A stretch of 20,990 bases of DNA from positions 1 through 20,990 of IMG/VR virus record IMGVR_UViG_3300006108_000073; one strand, written 5' to 3'. Source of the DNA: a virus. How positions within the stretch are numbered: position 1 is the first letter of the stretch; every line of letters begins with the position of its first letter. The notes beneath the pieces were generated by a model. It was not told the DNA's origin and made no database searches. It worked only from the letters and a program-made list of their open reading frames with translations. The translations under genes were made by a program, and so were the position numbers. This document shows positions 1 to 8,527 of this stretch, piece by piece.

Positions 1-105
1 GCAGGTAATGAAGAAGGCTTATGTAAAGTGGTAAATGGTGGGTTAAACGGTTTAGAGGAGCGTAAACATTTGACAAGCAAAGCTCTTACCATCTTATCAG
101 CTTAA
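1..105 (+). CDS. C-terminus of a GH19-like endolysin (partial)
   Basis: An open frame enters at base 1 and ends at TAA 103-105, leaving 34 residues. They include VNGGLNGLEERK, resembling the C-terminal segment of glycoside hydrolase family 19 chitinase-like endolysins (VNGG.NGL..R followed by a short helix). Such enzymes cut peptidoglycan in the periplasm to lyse the host. The catalytic glutamates would lie upstream, outside the window, so activity cannot be judged. An endolysin just ahead of virion genes fits a phage late region. The frame is clear; the family rests on one short motif. Confidence 0.6.
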   Translation, partial: AGNEEGLCKVVNGGLNGLEERKHLTSKALTILSA

Positions 106-106
106 A

Positions 107-120
107 AGAGTTATAATTTA
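107..120 (+). promoter_or_regulatory. Candidate promoter (-10 TATAAT) ahead of virion genes
   Basis: A perfect TATAAT lies at 112-117 inside GAGTTATAATTTA, 26 bases before the ATG at 143. The TTGACA at 70-75 is too far away (36-base gap) to be its -35 box, and TTACCA at 86-91 gives a 20-base gap, so the -35 is weak or unusual. The word GTTATAATTTA recurs on the minus strand at 11053-11063 and 18937-18948, and a variant at 14309-14319, each time ahead of a gene. Confidence 0.5.
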
Positions 121-142
121 GCAAAAATTTGAGGTTTATCTC

Positions 143-784
143 ATGACTACGCCGTCTTTTGTATTGACTTATGATAGTTTGACCTCTACGGTGCTTCAGT
201 ACCTTGAGCGTTCAGACGCAGCAGTCGTCAATTATATACCGACGGCGATAACTCTAGCTGAATTTGAAATCGCTCAAGTCATTAAGACTTTAGGCCAGCT
301 AGAGGTAGTTGATTCGGTTATGAACGCAGGAAACCCGATAATAGCCAAACCGGCTAGATGGCGTAAAACGGTATCAATGACGTTAGTAAGCGCCTCAGGT
401 CAAAAACAACCTATCTTTTTACGTAAGCTAGAGTATTTAAATAATTACTGGCCTAACGTTTCTGCAACTGATCAGCCTCTATATTATGCTGATTATGACT
501 ACGATCACTGGTTTGTTGCGCCCACTCCAAACCAAGCCTACTCGTTTGAAGCTCTATGTTATACTCGTTTACAGCCTCTAGCTTCAGATAATCAAACAAA
601 CTGGTTGACTCAAAACGCGCCTAATGCTATGCTGTTCGGCACTTTAAAACAAACGGCAACGTTCTTAAAAGACGACTCTAGACTTCAAGTCTGGGAGCAG
701 CTTTTCCAAGAAGCGATGAGCGCGTTGAAAACTGAAGATCAGCTTAGATTGGTTGATCGTCAAACCGTTGCACAGGACTCTTAA
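143..784 (+). CDS. Head-tail adaptor protein (SU10-adaptor-like)
   Basis: A 213-residue protein resembling the adaptor/connector proteins of short-tailed phages, which form a ring under the portal and receive the nozzle. The middle, about residues 110-180, has the pattern I associate with this family: PLYYADYDYDHWFVAP, then a conserved aromatic strand, then SDNQTNWLTQNAPNAMLFG and a helix. Length and gene order (before fibre-like and nozzle genes) fit. The ATG has TGAGG eight bases upstream and follows a candidate promoter. The next gene starts 2 bases after the stop. Function comes from family pattern and position; an equivalent name is a P22 gp4-like head completion protein. Confidence 0.75.
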   Translation: MTTPSFVLTYDSLTSTVLQYLERSDAAVVNYIPTAITLAEFEIAQVIKTLGQLEVVDSVMNAGNPIIAKPARWRKTVSMTLVSASGQKQPIFLRKLEYLNNYWPNVSATDQPLYYADYDYDHWFVAPTPNQAYSFEALCYTRLQPLASDNQTNWLTQNAPNAMLFGTLKQTATFLKDDSRLQVWEQLFQEAMSALKTEDQLRLVDRQTVAQDS

Positions 785-786
785 TT

Positions 787-2016
787 ATGACATCATACGT
801 CAACCCTTTTACTGGACAAACGATATCGCCTTCGTCTATTAGTTATGAGTCTATCACAATTAGCTCAAATACTACTCTTCAGTGGCCTATCAATGGTAAC
901 ACGAATACACCCATCAGTAGTATTTTAGACGTTACAGCGACTACAACCGGTCTAGCTATTTTATTGCCCCCTGCTACTCAGGTATCTACTGGACAATCAG
1001 TTCTCGTTAGAAACACAGGCTCAAACCCTTTTAATGTGTTTGATAATAACGGCGGTAGTATCGTAACGGTTCTATCAGGTGTATCTCAGTTTATATGGCT
1101 TACAGATAATACAACTGTACAAGGTATTTGGGCAGCCGTCACTTTTGGTGCTAGCACTACATCGGCAAACGCAGCACAACTCGCCGGTTACGGGTTAGCT
1201 GCCTCAGGACTGACTCTAAATGAAAATAACCCAGTTACTTTCATTAATTCAACGCCTTTTACTATAAACTCAACATATCAATCATCATTTTTAGTTTGGA
1301 ATACTGGAGCAGGGGTTATCAACTTACCCTCTAGCGCCTTAGTTGGTAACGGCTGGTCTTGCATGATTGCTAATGACGGATCAGGGATTGTGACTATAAC
1401 CCCATCGGGCACAGATACAATCAATAGTAATTCAACGCAACAGTTGCAGCTGACAGAATCTTTAGTGATAGTATCTAATGGTGCTAGCGGTTGGAATACG
1501 TACGGCTACGGGCGGTCAAACACTTTTGCGTATACGCAACTCGCTTTGACTGTTACTGGAGGTTCATTAACTCTAACCTCAGCTCAAGCCTCTAACACGA
1601 TACAAACATATAGCGGTACTCTAACGTCAAATCAAACCGTTTATTTACCGTCTACAGTTCAACTATATTCAATCACAAATAGCACTACTGGATCCTACAC
1701 TCTATCATTTAGAACTGTAGCTTCAGGTGGAGCGATTTTAGCGATTAACCCTAACCAGTCTGTTATCGCCATTTGTGATGGAACAAATGTATACAACGCA
1801 AACACGTATTCTGCTGGATCTTATACAAACACCTCTATTACATTAGCTCCTGGCTCAGCTGCTACACCTACATTTAACTACGTTGGCGACTTAACGACTG
1901 GGTTTTATCAGCCGACAAGCGGGCAAGTAGGAGTTACAATTTCAGGTTCAAATGTAGCTACATTTTCTTCCACCGGTTTGGTAGTACCTCTAGGTATTAA
2001 TGGAGGCTCGTTTTGA
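787..2016 (+). CDS. Fibre-like beta-rich virion protein
   Basis: A 409-residue protein very rich in Ser, Thr, Asn, Gly and Val, predicted all-beta. At least two stretches (about 40-120 and 165-245) share a plan: a strand ending in LPP or LPS, then a G-bounded I/V.N.GS segment, then an SV.IV or QF.WL strand near a Trp. VTITPSGTDTI and VIVSNGASGW are of the kind seen in phage tail-fibre modules. The C-terminus has GDLTTGFYQPTSGQVGV and VATFSSTGL, a motif common before the distal end of phage fibres, but no chaperone or peptidase domain follows. Its place between adaptor and nozzle suggests a fibre or tail decoration. The last codon overlaps the TTG start of the next gene (TTGA). Confidence 0.6.
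   Translation: MTSYVNPFTGQTISPSSISYESITISSNTTLQWPINGNTNTPISSILDVTATTTGLAILLPPATQVSTGQSVLVRNTGSNPFNVFDNNGGSIVTVLSGVSQFIWLTDNTTVQGIWAAVTFGASTTSANAAQLAGYGLAASGLTLNENNPVTFINSTPFTINSTYQSSFLVWNTGAGVINLPSSALVGNGWSCMIANDGSGIVTITPSGTDTINSNSTQQLQLTESLVIVSNGASGWNTYGYGRSNTFAYTQLALTVTGGSLTLTSAQASNTIQTYSGTLTSNQTVYLPSTVQLYSITNSTTGSYTLSFRTVASGGAILAINPNQSVIAICDGTNVYNANTYSAGSYTNTSITLAPGSAATPTFNYVGDLTTGFYQPTSGQVGVTISGSNVATFSSTGLVVPLGINGGSF
2002..2006 (+). promoter_or_regulatory. Shine-Dalgarno GGAGG that fixes a TTG start
   Basis: GGAGG sits six bases ahead of TTG 2013-2015 and inside the end of the fibre-like gene. It is the strongest ribosome site nearby and supports TTG as the start of the nozzle gene, with a four-base TTGA overlap and probable translational coupling. 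Confidence 0.7.
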
Positions 2017-4019
2017 CCGCAAAAGTCATAGCCCTCGCTCCTGCTCCTGGAGTGCAAAGAGATGGAACTCAGTTCGACACCAATCGTTATGTAGACGGGG
2101 TCTGGGTTCGATTTCAACGCGGGCGTCCGCGTAAAATTGGAGGCTATAAAGGCATCTTTTTAGATGCTAGCGGTATATCAAGAGGTATGCAAATGACCTC
2201 TAATAACGGACTCAACTATATCGTTTCCGGTTACTCAAGCGGTTTGGAACAATGGCAAACTGACAATGATGACGGTACCGGTTTTGGACCAACGCAATAT
2301 AGCCTGTCGAATTTTACCTCTAGTGTAAACAACCTCTGGCAATTTGATATCGGTTATGACTCCACCGGCGGAGCAAATAATAACCTAGTCGCTCATCCTG
2401 GGCAAAACTTAGCAAACATTGACTCAACTGTAAATACGCCAGTTTTATACGGTCAGTTTCCCGGAACGTTTGGCAGCCCCTCGATGTCAAAAGTGGGCGT
2501 ATTTACAGCATCAGCTACAGCTAATGGTACAACAACGCTGACTCTAGCAGCTAGTAATATTCGTATAGCAGCAGGGCAAACTGTAACCGGCACTTATATA
2601 GCCAGCGGGACGGTTGTGACTCTGGTATCTGGAACTAGCGTTACATTGTCTATCGCTGCTACCGGCTCAGGTTCAACGACGGTTACTTTTGATAACAACA
2701 TCGCGGTTTCAGGCGGTTGCGTTATGATCCACCCGTACTTATTTGTATACGGGAATAACGGATTAATACAAAACTGCTCAGCCGGTGATTTTAGTAATTG
2801 GGTATCACCAGATGCAAACTCTAACAACGTAGCGACTGGTAAAATTGTAAAAGGCTTACCTATTCGCGGAGGTACCACCTCGCCTAGCGGATTGTTCTGG
2901 GCTCTTGACGCTCTTATTCGCGTTAGCTACGCACCAACAACCGCAGGCGGGCAAACGTTTTACTGGTCTTATGACCTGATCAGTAGCCAAACTTCAATCA
3001 TGTCGTCTAGCTCTGTTATTGAGTATGATGGTATTTACTATTGGGTAGGAGTTGACCGCTTTTTGATGTATAACGGCGTTGTACAAGAAATACCCAATGA
3101 TACAAATCAAAACTACTTTTTTGACAATTTAAACTACACTCAACGCCAAAAAGTATGGTGCTCAAAAGTACCTCGTTTTGGAGAAATATGGTGGTTCTAT
3201 CCTAAGGGAGATGCTACTGAGTGCACAGACGCAATCATATACAATGTTCGTGAAAAAACATGGTACGATGCGGGGCAAGCTGTAGGCGCTCAGAGATCTG
3301 CAGGCGCGTTTTCTGAGGTGTTTCCTAAACCGATCTGGGCGGGTAATGTACCGTCTGGTTATGAAGTTACAGCAGTGACTATCGTTAGTGGAGGTACCGG
3401 TTATGCAGTAAATAACCGTATAACGCTAAACGGTGGAGCGGGTACTCAAGCTACATTTTTAGTGACTAGCGTTTCTAGCGGAGTGATAACAGGTTTATCA
3501 ATCATAAACGGTGGGTCTTACACTAATACGTTTTCAGGGGTGCTAACAACGACGGCTATCGCGCCGGCTACTGGATCGAATTTAACTGTAAACGTAACTC
3601 TTAAACAGTTTTATACTCTTTGGCAGCATGAATCAGGCGTTGATCAAGTGTATTTGACTAATGTAGATGCTGTATATTCAGCTTTTGAAACTCCAAGTCT
3701 AGGTACTTTGAGCGGTTTAGTCGGCTCTGTACAACAGCCAGGAGACAATTTATGGACTCGTTTAGAGCGTATTGAGCCTGATTTTGTACAAAGCGGTGAA
3801 ATGGACGTGATCGTAACTGGTAAGGGTTATGCTGATGACGTTGACCAGCCGTCTAGCCCTTATAATTTCACCCCAGGAACTTTAAAAATTGATATGCGTG
3901 AGCAACGTCGTGAGATGCGGCTTCGTTTTGAATCTAACACCTATAATGGCACATACCAGATGGGTAAAAACCTATTGTCCGTCACAACCGGCGACGTTCG
4001 CGGAACAGGTAACCCATAA
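2013..4019 (+). CDS. Tail nozzle/hub protein with two inserted beta modules
   Basis: A 668-residue protein of the podovirus nozzle or P22 gp10-like type, normally a beta-propeller tube below the adaptor. Typical parts are the N-terminal FDTNRYVDGVWVRFQRGRPRK, the central GLFWALDALIRVSY and YYWVGVDRFLMYNG, and WWFYPKG.ATECTDAIIYNVREKTWY. Two stretches look inserted. Residues about 161-227 are a Thr/Ala/Gly module with GQTVTGTYIASGT. Residues about 448-529 are a module with SGGTGYAVNNRITL and IINGGSYT; it separates PIWAGN from LWQHESGVD, which I would expect close together in relatives. The start is TTG, backed by GGAGG at 2002-2006. The TAA stop overlaps the next ATG (TAATG). Confidence 0.75.
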   Translation: MTAKVIALAPAPGVQRDGTQFDTNRYVDGVWVRFQRGRPRKIGGYKGIFLDASGISRGMQMTSNNGLNYIVSGYSSGLEQWQTDNDDGTGFGPTQYSLSNFTSSVNNLWQFDIGYDSTGGANNNLVAHPGQNLANIDSTVNTPVLYGQFPGTFGSPSMSKVGVFTASATANGTTTLTLAASNIRIAAGQTVTGTYIASGTVVTLVSGTSVTLSIAATGSGSTTVTFDNNIAVSGGCVMIHPYLFVYGNNGLIQNCSAGDFSNWVSPDANSNNVATGKIVKGLPIRGGTTSPSGLFWALDALIRVSYAPTTAGGQTFYWSYDLISSQTSIMSSSSVIEYDGIYYWVGVDRFLMYNGVVQEIPNDTNQNYFFDNLNYTQRQKVWCSKVPRFGEIWWFYPKGDATECTDAIIYNVREKTWYDAGQAVGAQRSAGAFSEVFPKPIWAGNVPSGYEVTAVTIVSGGTGYAVNNRITLNGGAGTQATFLVTSVSSGVITGLSIINGGSYTNTFSGVLTTTAIAPATGSNLTVNVTLKQFYTLWQHESGVDQVYLTNVDAVYSAFETPSLGTLSGLVGSVQQPGDNLWTRLERIEPDFVQSGEMDVIVTGKGYADDVDQPSSPYNFTPGTLKIDMREQRREMRLRFESNTYNGTYQMGKNLLSVTTGDVRGTGNP

Positions 4020-4267
4020 TGGCTATTGTATATGATTCACGTGATTTGACTTGGGATACGTGGTGCGCACGTATGGCTGAGTTATTTGCGGCAAATCAAC
4101 TTGGAACTGTTCCTGAAAATGAATGGACACTTTGGGCGAGCGCGTTGGCCGGAATCGGCTACTTTACTCAATCAGGTTGTCCTGATCCAAGAGGTTTTAC
4201 TAACTGGAGAGATTGGGCAGAACAGATGACGGGCTCAATGAATTTAGCAGTTCCAAATAAGATTTAA
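4019..4267 (+). CDS. Small conserved virion-region protein, function unknown
   Basis: An 82-residue protein rich in Trp (LTWDTWC, NEWTLWASALAG, FTNWRDWAEQM), without signal peptide or membrane segment. It overlaps the nozzle stop by one base (TAATG) and ends two bases before the next gene, so it is made with the tail proteins. Small Trp-rich proteins follow nozzle genes in other short-tailed phages as I recall them, but I cannot assign a role. A minor tail component or assembly factor are guesses. Confidence 0.6.
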   Translation: MAIVYDSRDLTWDTWCARMAELFAANQLGTVPENEWTLWASALAGIGYFTQSGCPDPRGFTNWRDWAEQMTGSMNLAVPNKI

Positions 4268-4269
4268 TC

Positions 4270-5751
4270 ATGACAGCATCTACAACTCCATCACTATCCG
4301 ATCTTTTAAGCCCGTACAGCAACCAAGCTCAAATTAAAACGGCTGGGTTGGATAATGTGATGCTGGCCGTCAACTCCTCCGGCAATATAAATGATATCGC
4401 TAGTCAAGGCTTTACACCTGTACCAGTTACACAGCCTTATAAGGATGCATCAGGTAATCTAGTTACCCCAGCTCCAAACACTTATGCAGTGACCTCCGGT
4501 GATGGCACTGGAGGCTCTTTAAATTATTTTTTCACAGTTGATCCCAAAACAGGTTCAACTTCTCCCATTTCAAGTGCAACACAAAATCTGACATATAATC
4601 CAGGATCACCAGGAGGGTTTTTTAACAATAATCCTTTTGTAAAAGACGCAGCTTTAGTCGCTGCTGCGATTTACGCTCCTGAATTATTAGACACAGTCGG
4701 AACTGACACTTTAGGTGCTGATGTTATTCCCGCATCTACTGCGACTGGCGCTACTTCTGCTGCGGCTGCAGATGAGGCGAGCGGATTGACGGGTTTAGGG
4801 TTAGGACAAGCCGGAACTGAAGCAGCATCAGGAGCTCTACCAGCAGCGGCAGGAGCTACAGCGGGCGGGTCTTTACCTGTTGATCTAGCAAATACAGCAT
4901 TTGTACCTACCGCAGGAGCAACTGCAGGTGATCTAGCGATAGCGACTGATCCTGTCGCTGCTAACATAGCTGCTGGAATGACCCCAGAAGCTGCTTCTGC
5001 AGCTGCGGCTGCGGGTGTTGCCGCTAATGCAACTCAAGGTCTTACAGCTGCTCAAGCTGCTGCTTTAGCGGGAACTTCAGGACTTGCAGATGCGGCTGCC
5101 GCGGCAAAACTAGCATCATCGTTAACAAACTCTTCAGGCTCTATACCAGTAACCGCTTCAGGCGGGACTACAGGTGGTTCTAGCTCAGGTCCTTGGAATC
5201 AAACGCTTAATCCTGGAGTTTCAAAAATTGGAGCTTCAAAAACAACTGCTTGGGCTGATCCCTTATCGGGTTTGATGACTAGCATCGTTCCAACGTACTC
5301 ACCTTCTCAGGGTGCGTTAGGTAACATCATGTCACACGAATACCAAGGAGAACTTTCTCCAACATCGGGATATGCTAAAGGCGGTAAAGTTAAAAACGAC
5401 TTAGATAAGTTTGATCCTGATTTTGTAAAAGTGATCAAAGAAAGAGTGCCAGACCACCATCATCCAAACTATAATGGAAAAGCTCTATTTAGAACCGGCG
5501 GGTTAGGTAAGCATGTACAAGGTCCAGGAACTGGACAAAGCGATGATATCCCCGCTATGCTCGCTGATGGCGAGTATGTTTTTGATGCTGACACCGTGTC
5601 CGCTCTAGGCGATGGGTCTAATAAAGCAGGTGCTGAGGCTTTAGACAAGATGAGAGAAGCGATACGTAAACATAAACGTAGCGCTCCTATTGATAAAATA
5701 CCCCCCAAAGCGAAAAGTCCGCTTGAATACTTAAAAGGTAAACACAAATGA
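4270..5751 (+). CDS. Ala/Gly-rich internal virion protein with conserved C-terminal module
   Basis: A 493-residue protein. The middle, about residues 130-290, is extremely rich in Ala, Gly and Thr (runs such as AAAAAGVAAN), suggesting long flexible or helical structure. The last 120 residues are different and strongly patterned: YAKGGKVKND, RTGGLGKHV, then GPGTGQSDDIPAMLADGEYV (about 418-437), SALGDGSNKAG and a basic Lys-rich end. The S.DIPA.L.DGEYV type of module occurs in various phage head and tail proteins. Position between nozzle and the transglycosylase protein suggests a structural or ejected protein. The next gene overlaps by ATGA. Confidence 0.55.
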   Translation: MTASTTPSLSDLLSPYSNQAQIKTAGLDNVMLAVNSSGNINDIASQGFTPVPVTQPYKDASGNLVTPAPNTYAVTSGDGTGGSLNYFFTVDPKTGSTSPISSATQNLTYNPGSPGGFFNNNPFVKDAALVAAAIYAPELLDTVGTDTLGADVIPASTATGATSAAAADEASGLTGLGLGQAGTEAASGALPAAAGATAGGSLPVDLANTAFVPTAGATAGDLAIATDPVAANIAAGMTPEAASAAAAAGVAANATQGLTAAQAAALAGTSGLADAAAAAKLASSLTNSSGSIPVTASGGTTGGSSSGPWNQTLNPGVSKIGASKTTAWADPLSGLMTSIVPTYSPSQGALGNIMSHEYQGELSPTSGYAKGGKVKNDLDKFDPDFVKVIKERVPDHHHPNYNGKALFRTGGLGKHVQGPGTGQSDDIPAMLADGEYVFDADTVSALGDGSNKAGAEALDKMREAIRKHKRSAPIDKIPPKAKSPLEYLKGKHK

Positions 5752-6791
5752 CTACGACGACTAATGCTTTTACGCCGACTCCCGCTACGCTAGCAAACGC
5801 AGGCTCGTCTAGCGGTTCAGCAACGCAGGGGGGCGCTTTACCCAATATTACAACGACGCAAGCCCAATCTACAACGCTGCCTCAGTTTTATCAAGATTAT
5901 TTAAACACTTTGACTACTCAAGGTGCATCAGCTCTTGGTAATATGTATTCGGCTCCAAATACAGCAAATCAAGAAGCCGCATTTTCTGGAGTACAAGCTG
6001 CTGGACAAACATATCAACCAGGACTAACGCAAGCAGGGCAAACAACGCAAGGCGCTTTAGGGTTAAACGCTCCTGGTGTAGCGCAACCATATTTGACTCA
6101 AGGTACTAATGTAGCTGGTCAAATTGGACAGTTCATGGATCCTTACACGCAAAACGTTGTAAACTCCATACAAGCGCTAAATCAACAGAACATTGCTCAA
6201 AACTTATCGCCCGCGATCACTGGCGGTGCTGTAGGATCAGGGCAGTTTGGATCGCAGCGCGGAGCTCAAGCCCTAGCTCAAGGTATTTCATCGGCTGATA
6301 CCACAGCTTTAGCGCAAGAAGCCGCAGCTGAGCAAACAGGCTATGGACAAGCGCTTACAGCTGCTCAAAATCAAGCTGCTAATCAACTAGCTGCAGGACA
6401 GTCTTTAGGTGCACTAACAAACACGCAACAAGCAAATCAGCTAGCAGCCGCACAACAACAGGCAGCTGCCGCTCAACAACAGCAGTCCGATGCTCTAGCA
6501 GCTATCAACGCAAACGCGACTATCGGCGCTCAACAACAAGCCTTGACCCAAGCGGGTATCAACTATCCGCTTACGGCTTTACAACAATACGGTTCGTTAT
6601 TACAAGGTCAAACTATACCAACCGCAACTTCTCAAACGTACACAGGACCCATACCTGGCGCTTATCAAACGTCTCCTCTGTCTACAGCACTTGGAGTTGC
6701 ATCTACTGGAGCCGGTATCGTGAATGCGTTGACAAACGCAGCGAGTTCAACGGCTGGCCAAAAGATATTAAACAGCATTACCGGCGGTTAA
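5748..6791 (+). CDS. Gln/Ala-rich putative ejection protein
   Basis: A 347-residue protein with a low-complexity N-terminus, a helical Gln/Ala-rich core (about residues 160-270, with AAAQQQAAAAQQQQ) and a C-terminal tail with a Gly/Ala/Thr stretch near ALGVASTGAGIV. GGAVGSGQFGSQRGAQALAQ, about residues 157-176, is a well-ordered motif of the kind found in podovirus internal proteins. Heptad-like Gln/Ala helices are typical of ejected proteins such as P22 gp7/gp20 or T7 gp14/gp15, but there is no diagnostic motif. It starts with ATGA overlap and has AAAGG eight bases upstream. Confidence 0.5.
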   Translation: MTTTTNAFTPTPATLANAGSSSGSATQGGALPNITTTQAQSTTLPQFYQDYLNTLTTQGASALGNMYSAPNTANQEAAFSGVQAAGQTYQPGLTQAGQTTQGALGLNAPGVAQPYLTQGTNVAGQIGQFMDPYTQNVVNSIQALNQQNIAQNLSPAITGGAVGSGQFGSQRGAQALAQGISSADTTALAQEAAAEQTGYGQALTAAQNQAANQLAAGQSLGALTNTQQANQLAAAQQQAAAAQQQQSDALAAINANATIGAQQQALTQAGINYPLTALQQYGSLLQGQTIPTATSQTYTGPIPGAYQTSPLSTALGVASTGAGIVNALTNAASSTAGQKILNSITGG

Positions 6792-6800
6792 GGATAAATT

Positions 6801-8519
6801 ATGGCGCAAGAAATCACAACATCTCCATTGGATTCCGCGATAAATGTAGATCCTCCAACGTGGGGAAGTTACGTATCTGGAAATCCTCAAAGCAGCGCTT
6901 TAAACACTTCAGGACCAACGCTTGCTAATGCTGCGCCGGCTCAAGTCGCTGCTCCAGTTCAAGCTCCGGTACGAGCTCCCGCAGGCGCATTGCCATCAGC
7001 TTCGCCAGCTATGCCTGCTCAAGCAAGCCCGATGCAGCAGTACATGCAAGCCTTGAATCAATATCAGTCGGTTATTGACAGACAAGCCAATCAAGGTTCT
7101 CAAGTTCCTTGGTTCCAGATCGCTGGAGCGTTTTTAAACCCAGGACGTACCGGTAGTTTTGGAGAGTCACTTGGTAACGTAGGTAACGTTGTTGGTCGTT
7201 ACCAAGAAGAACAGCAAAAGAATCAAATTCCATTAGCAAAAGCCCGTCTTGATTTGATTAAATCAAAGTATGAACTTGGTAAGCAATCGCAAGCGCAGGA
7301 AGACTTTACTAAATTGATCGGCGGTCAACCTTCTACAACTGCCGGAACAACCGCAGTCGCTAGTCCTAATAATCCTTCTCCTGCAGAGCCGAGCGCTCCT
7401 AGTAGCGTTACTTTAGTCGGTGCTGATGTCCATCCTAATGATACTAAAACTCCAAGATCGTTAACGATGCAGGACGCGCTTAACTACGCAGCTGCTCATC
7501 CAGAAGATAAAGAGCGTATTAGTCTTTTGACTGAAGCTGCTAAGCAAGGCTTGCCTAATTATTTGATAGCTCAAAATGGAGTTGTATTTAACCAAAAAAC
7601 TGGAAAATACATCACTGACCAGTCTATACCCGGACAAGAGCAGAAAACGTACACCACGCCTTTTGGTAGGTTTAGTATGACGGCACAAGAGTATGAAAAT
7701 TTTAATAAAGCGCCTGAAGCAGCTCAAGTTCAAATGTTAACAAAAATGTTTGGAACAAATGAGCGGGGAGCCCCAAAAACATTGGAAGATCATGATGTTG
7801 AGGCAGCAGCCAGAAAAGAAACCGGAACAAAACAAGCTTCAGCAGATGTAGGAGGCGCTCAAACTCTTTTGAGTAATAGGCGAGCCGGTGAAGCTATGCT
7901 TCCTGTTTATGAGCGTATTCAAACGATATTGGATAAACCAGGAGTAAAATCTCAACTCGGTCTTTTCAAAAAAGGCGATGTCGCTGACGTTGTATCATCG
8001 TTTTTGCAAGGCGATCATAGTGAAAAATCTATTGCTGCGATGCAAAGTGCTATTCGTAGAGTCGGTGGTGATGATGAATTGATTAATGCTATTAACGATA
8101 TTGATGGACAACGCGGTATCGCTGAAGCAGAGTACATGAAGAGTATGCCCGGAAGCGCTAGAGTCTCAGACTTTAGACTTCGGTTTGCTCAAAGTTTACA
8201 TCCTAGCTCACAAGATGATATGTATGGCGCTTTCCAAAGCAAACTCAATGAGTTTAAAAACAGGGCTGCTTGGGATGTTGAACAACATGATCTTTTTGAT
8301 AAATTGAATAGAGAACGGGGAGTTACATATTCTCAGTTTTACACTCAACCTGAATACAAAAAAGCGTACGAACTTCATGGAAAAGCCTATGCCGCAGGAC
8401 AACCTACAAATGCGCCCGTAGCTGCAGGAACAACTCAAGAAGCTCCCTCTGGATCAATAATACAACGTTTAGAAGCTGAAAAAGCAAGACGTGACAAGCT
8501 GAAACAAACTCCTCAATAG
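6801..8519 (+). CDS. Putative internal virion/ejection protein
   Basis: A 572-residue protein. The first 90 residues are Pro/Ala-rich (APVQAPVRAPAG). Residues about 100-165 contain VPWFQIAGAFLNPGRTGSFG and a charged helix (YQEEQQKNQIPLAKARLDLI) suggesting coiled coil. A short Pro/Ser linker follows, then a long mixed helical part with many Lys, Asp and Glu. No enzyme motif is seen. The gene lies between the Gln-rich gene and the transglycosylase gene, the usual place for ejected proteins. AAGGA stands six bases before the ATG. I cannot name a closer family. Confidence 0.5.
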   Translation: MAQEITTSPLDSAINVDPPTWGSYVSGNPQSSALNTSGPTLANAAPAQVAAPVQAPVRAPAGALPSASPAMPAQASPMQQYMQALNQYQSVIDRQANQGSQVPWFQIAGAFLNPGRTGSFGESLGNVGNVVGRYQEEQQKNQIPLAKARLDLIKSKYELGKQSQAQEDFTKLIGGQPSTTAGTTAVASPNNPSPAEPSAPSSVTLVGADVHPNDTKTPRSLTMQDALNYAAAHPEDKERISLLTEAAKQGLPNYLIAQNGVVFNQKTGKYITDQSIPGQEQKTYTTPFGRFSMTAQEYENFNKAPEAAQVQMLTKMFGTNERGAPKTLEDHDVEAAARKETGTKQASADVGGAQTLLSNRRAGEAMLPVYERIQTILDKPGVKSQLGLFKKGDVADVVSSFLQGDHSEKSIAAMQSAIRRVGGDDELINAINDIDGQRGIAEAEYMKSMPGSARVSDFRLRFAQSLHPSSQDDMYGAFQSKLNEFKNRAAWDVEQHDLFDKLNRERGVTYSQFYTQPEYKKAYELHGKAYAAGQPTNAPVAAGTTQEAPSGSIIQRLEAEKARRDKLKQTPQ

Positions 8520-8527
8520 AGGCTAAA

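Noticed and set aside
70-75. TTGACA as the -35 of the promoter at 112-117
   Set aside because: The gap to TATAAT is 36 bases, about twice what sigma-70 promoters use, and TTGACA lies within the endolysin coding end.
3861-3869. TTATAATTT on the plus strand, like the candidate promoter word
   Set aside because: It lies deep inside the nozzle gene, far from any start codon, and lacks the leading G; it shows that shorter forms of the word occur by chance.
6430-6540. Short CAA/CAG repeats as a tandem repeat or phase-variable tract
   Set aside because: They are irregular codons for a Gln/Ala-rich helix, without a constant unit.
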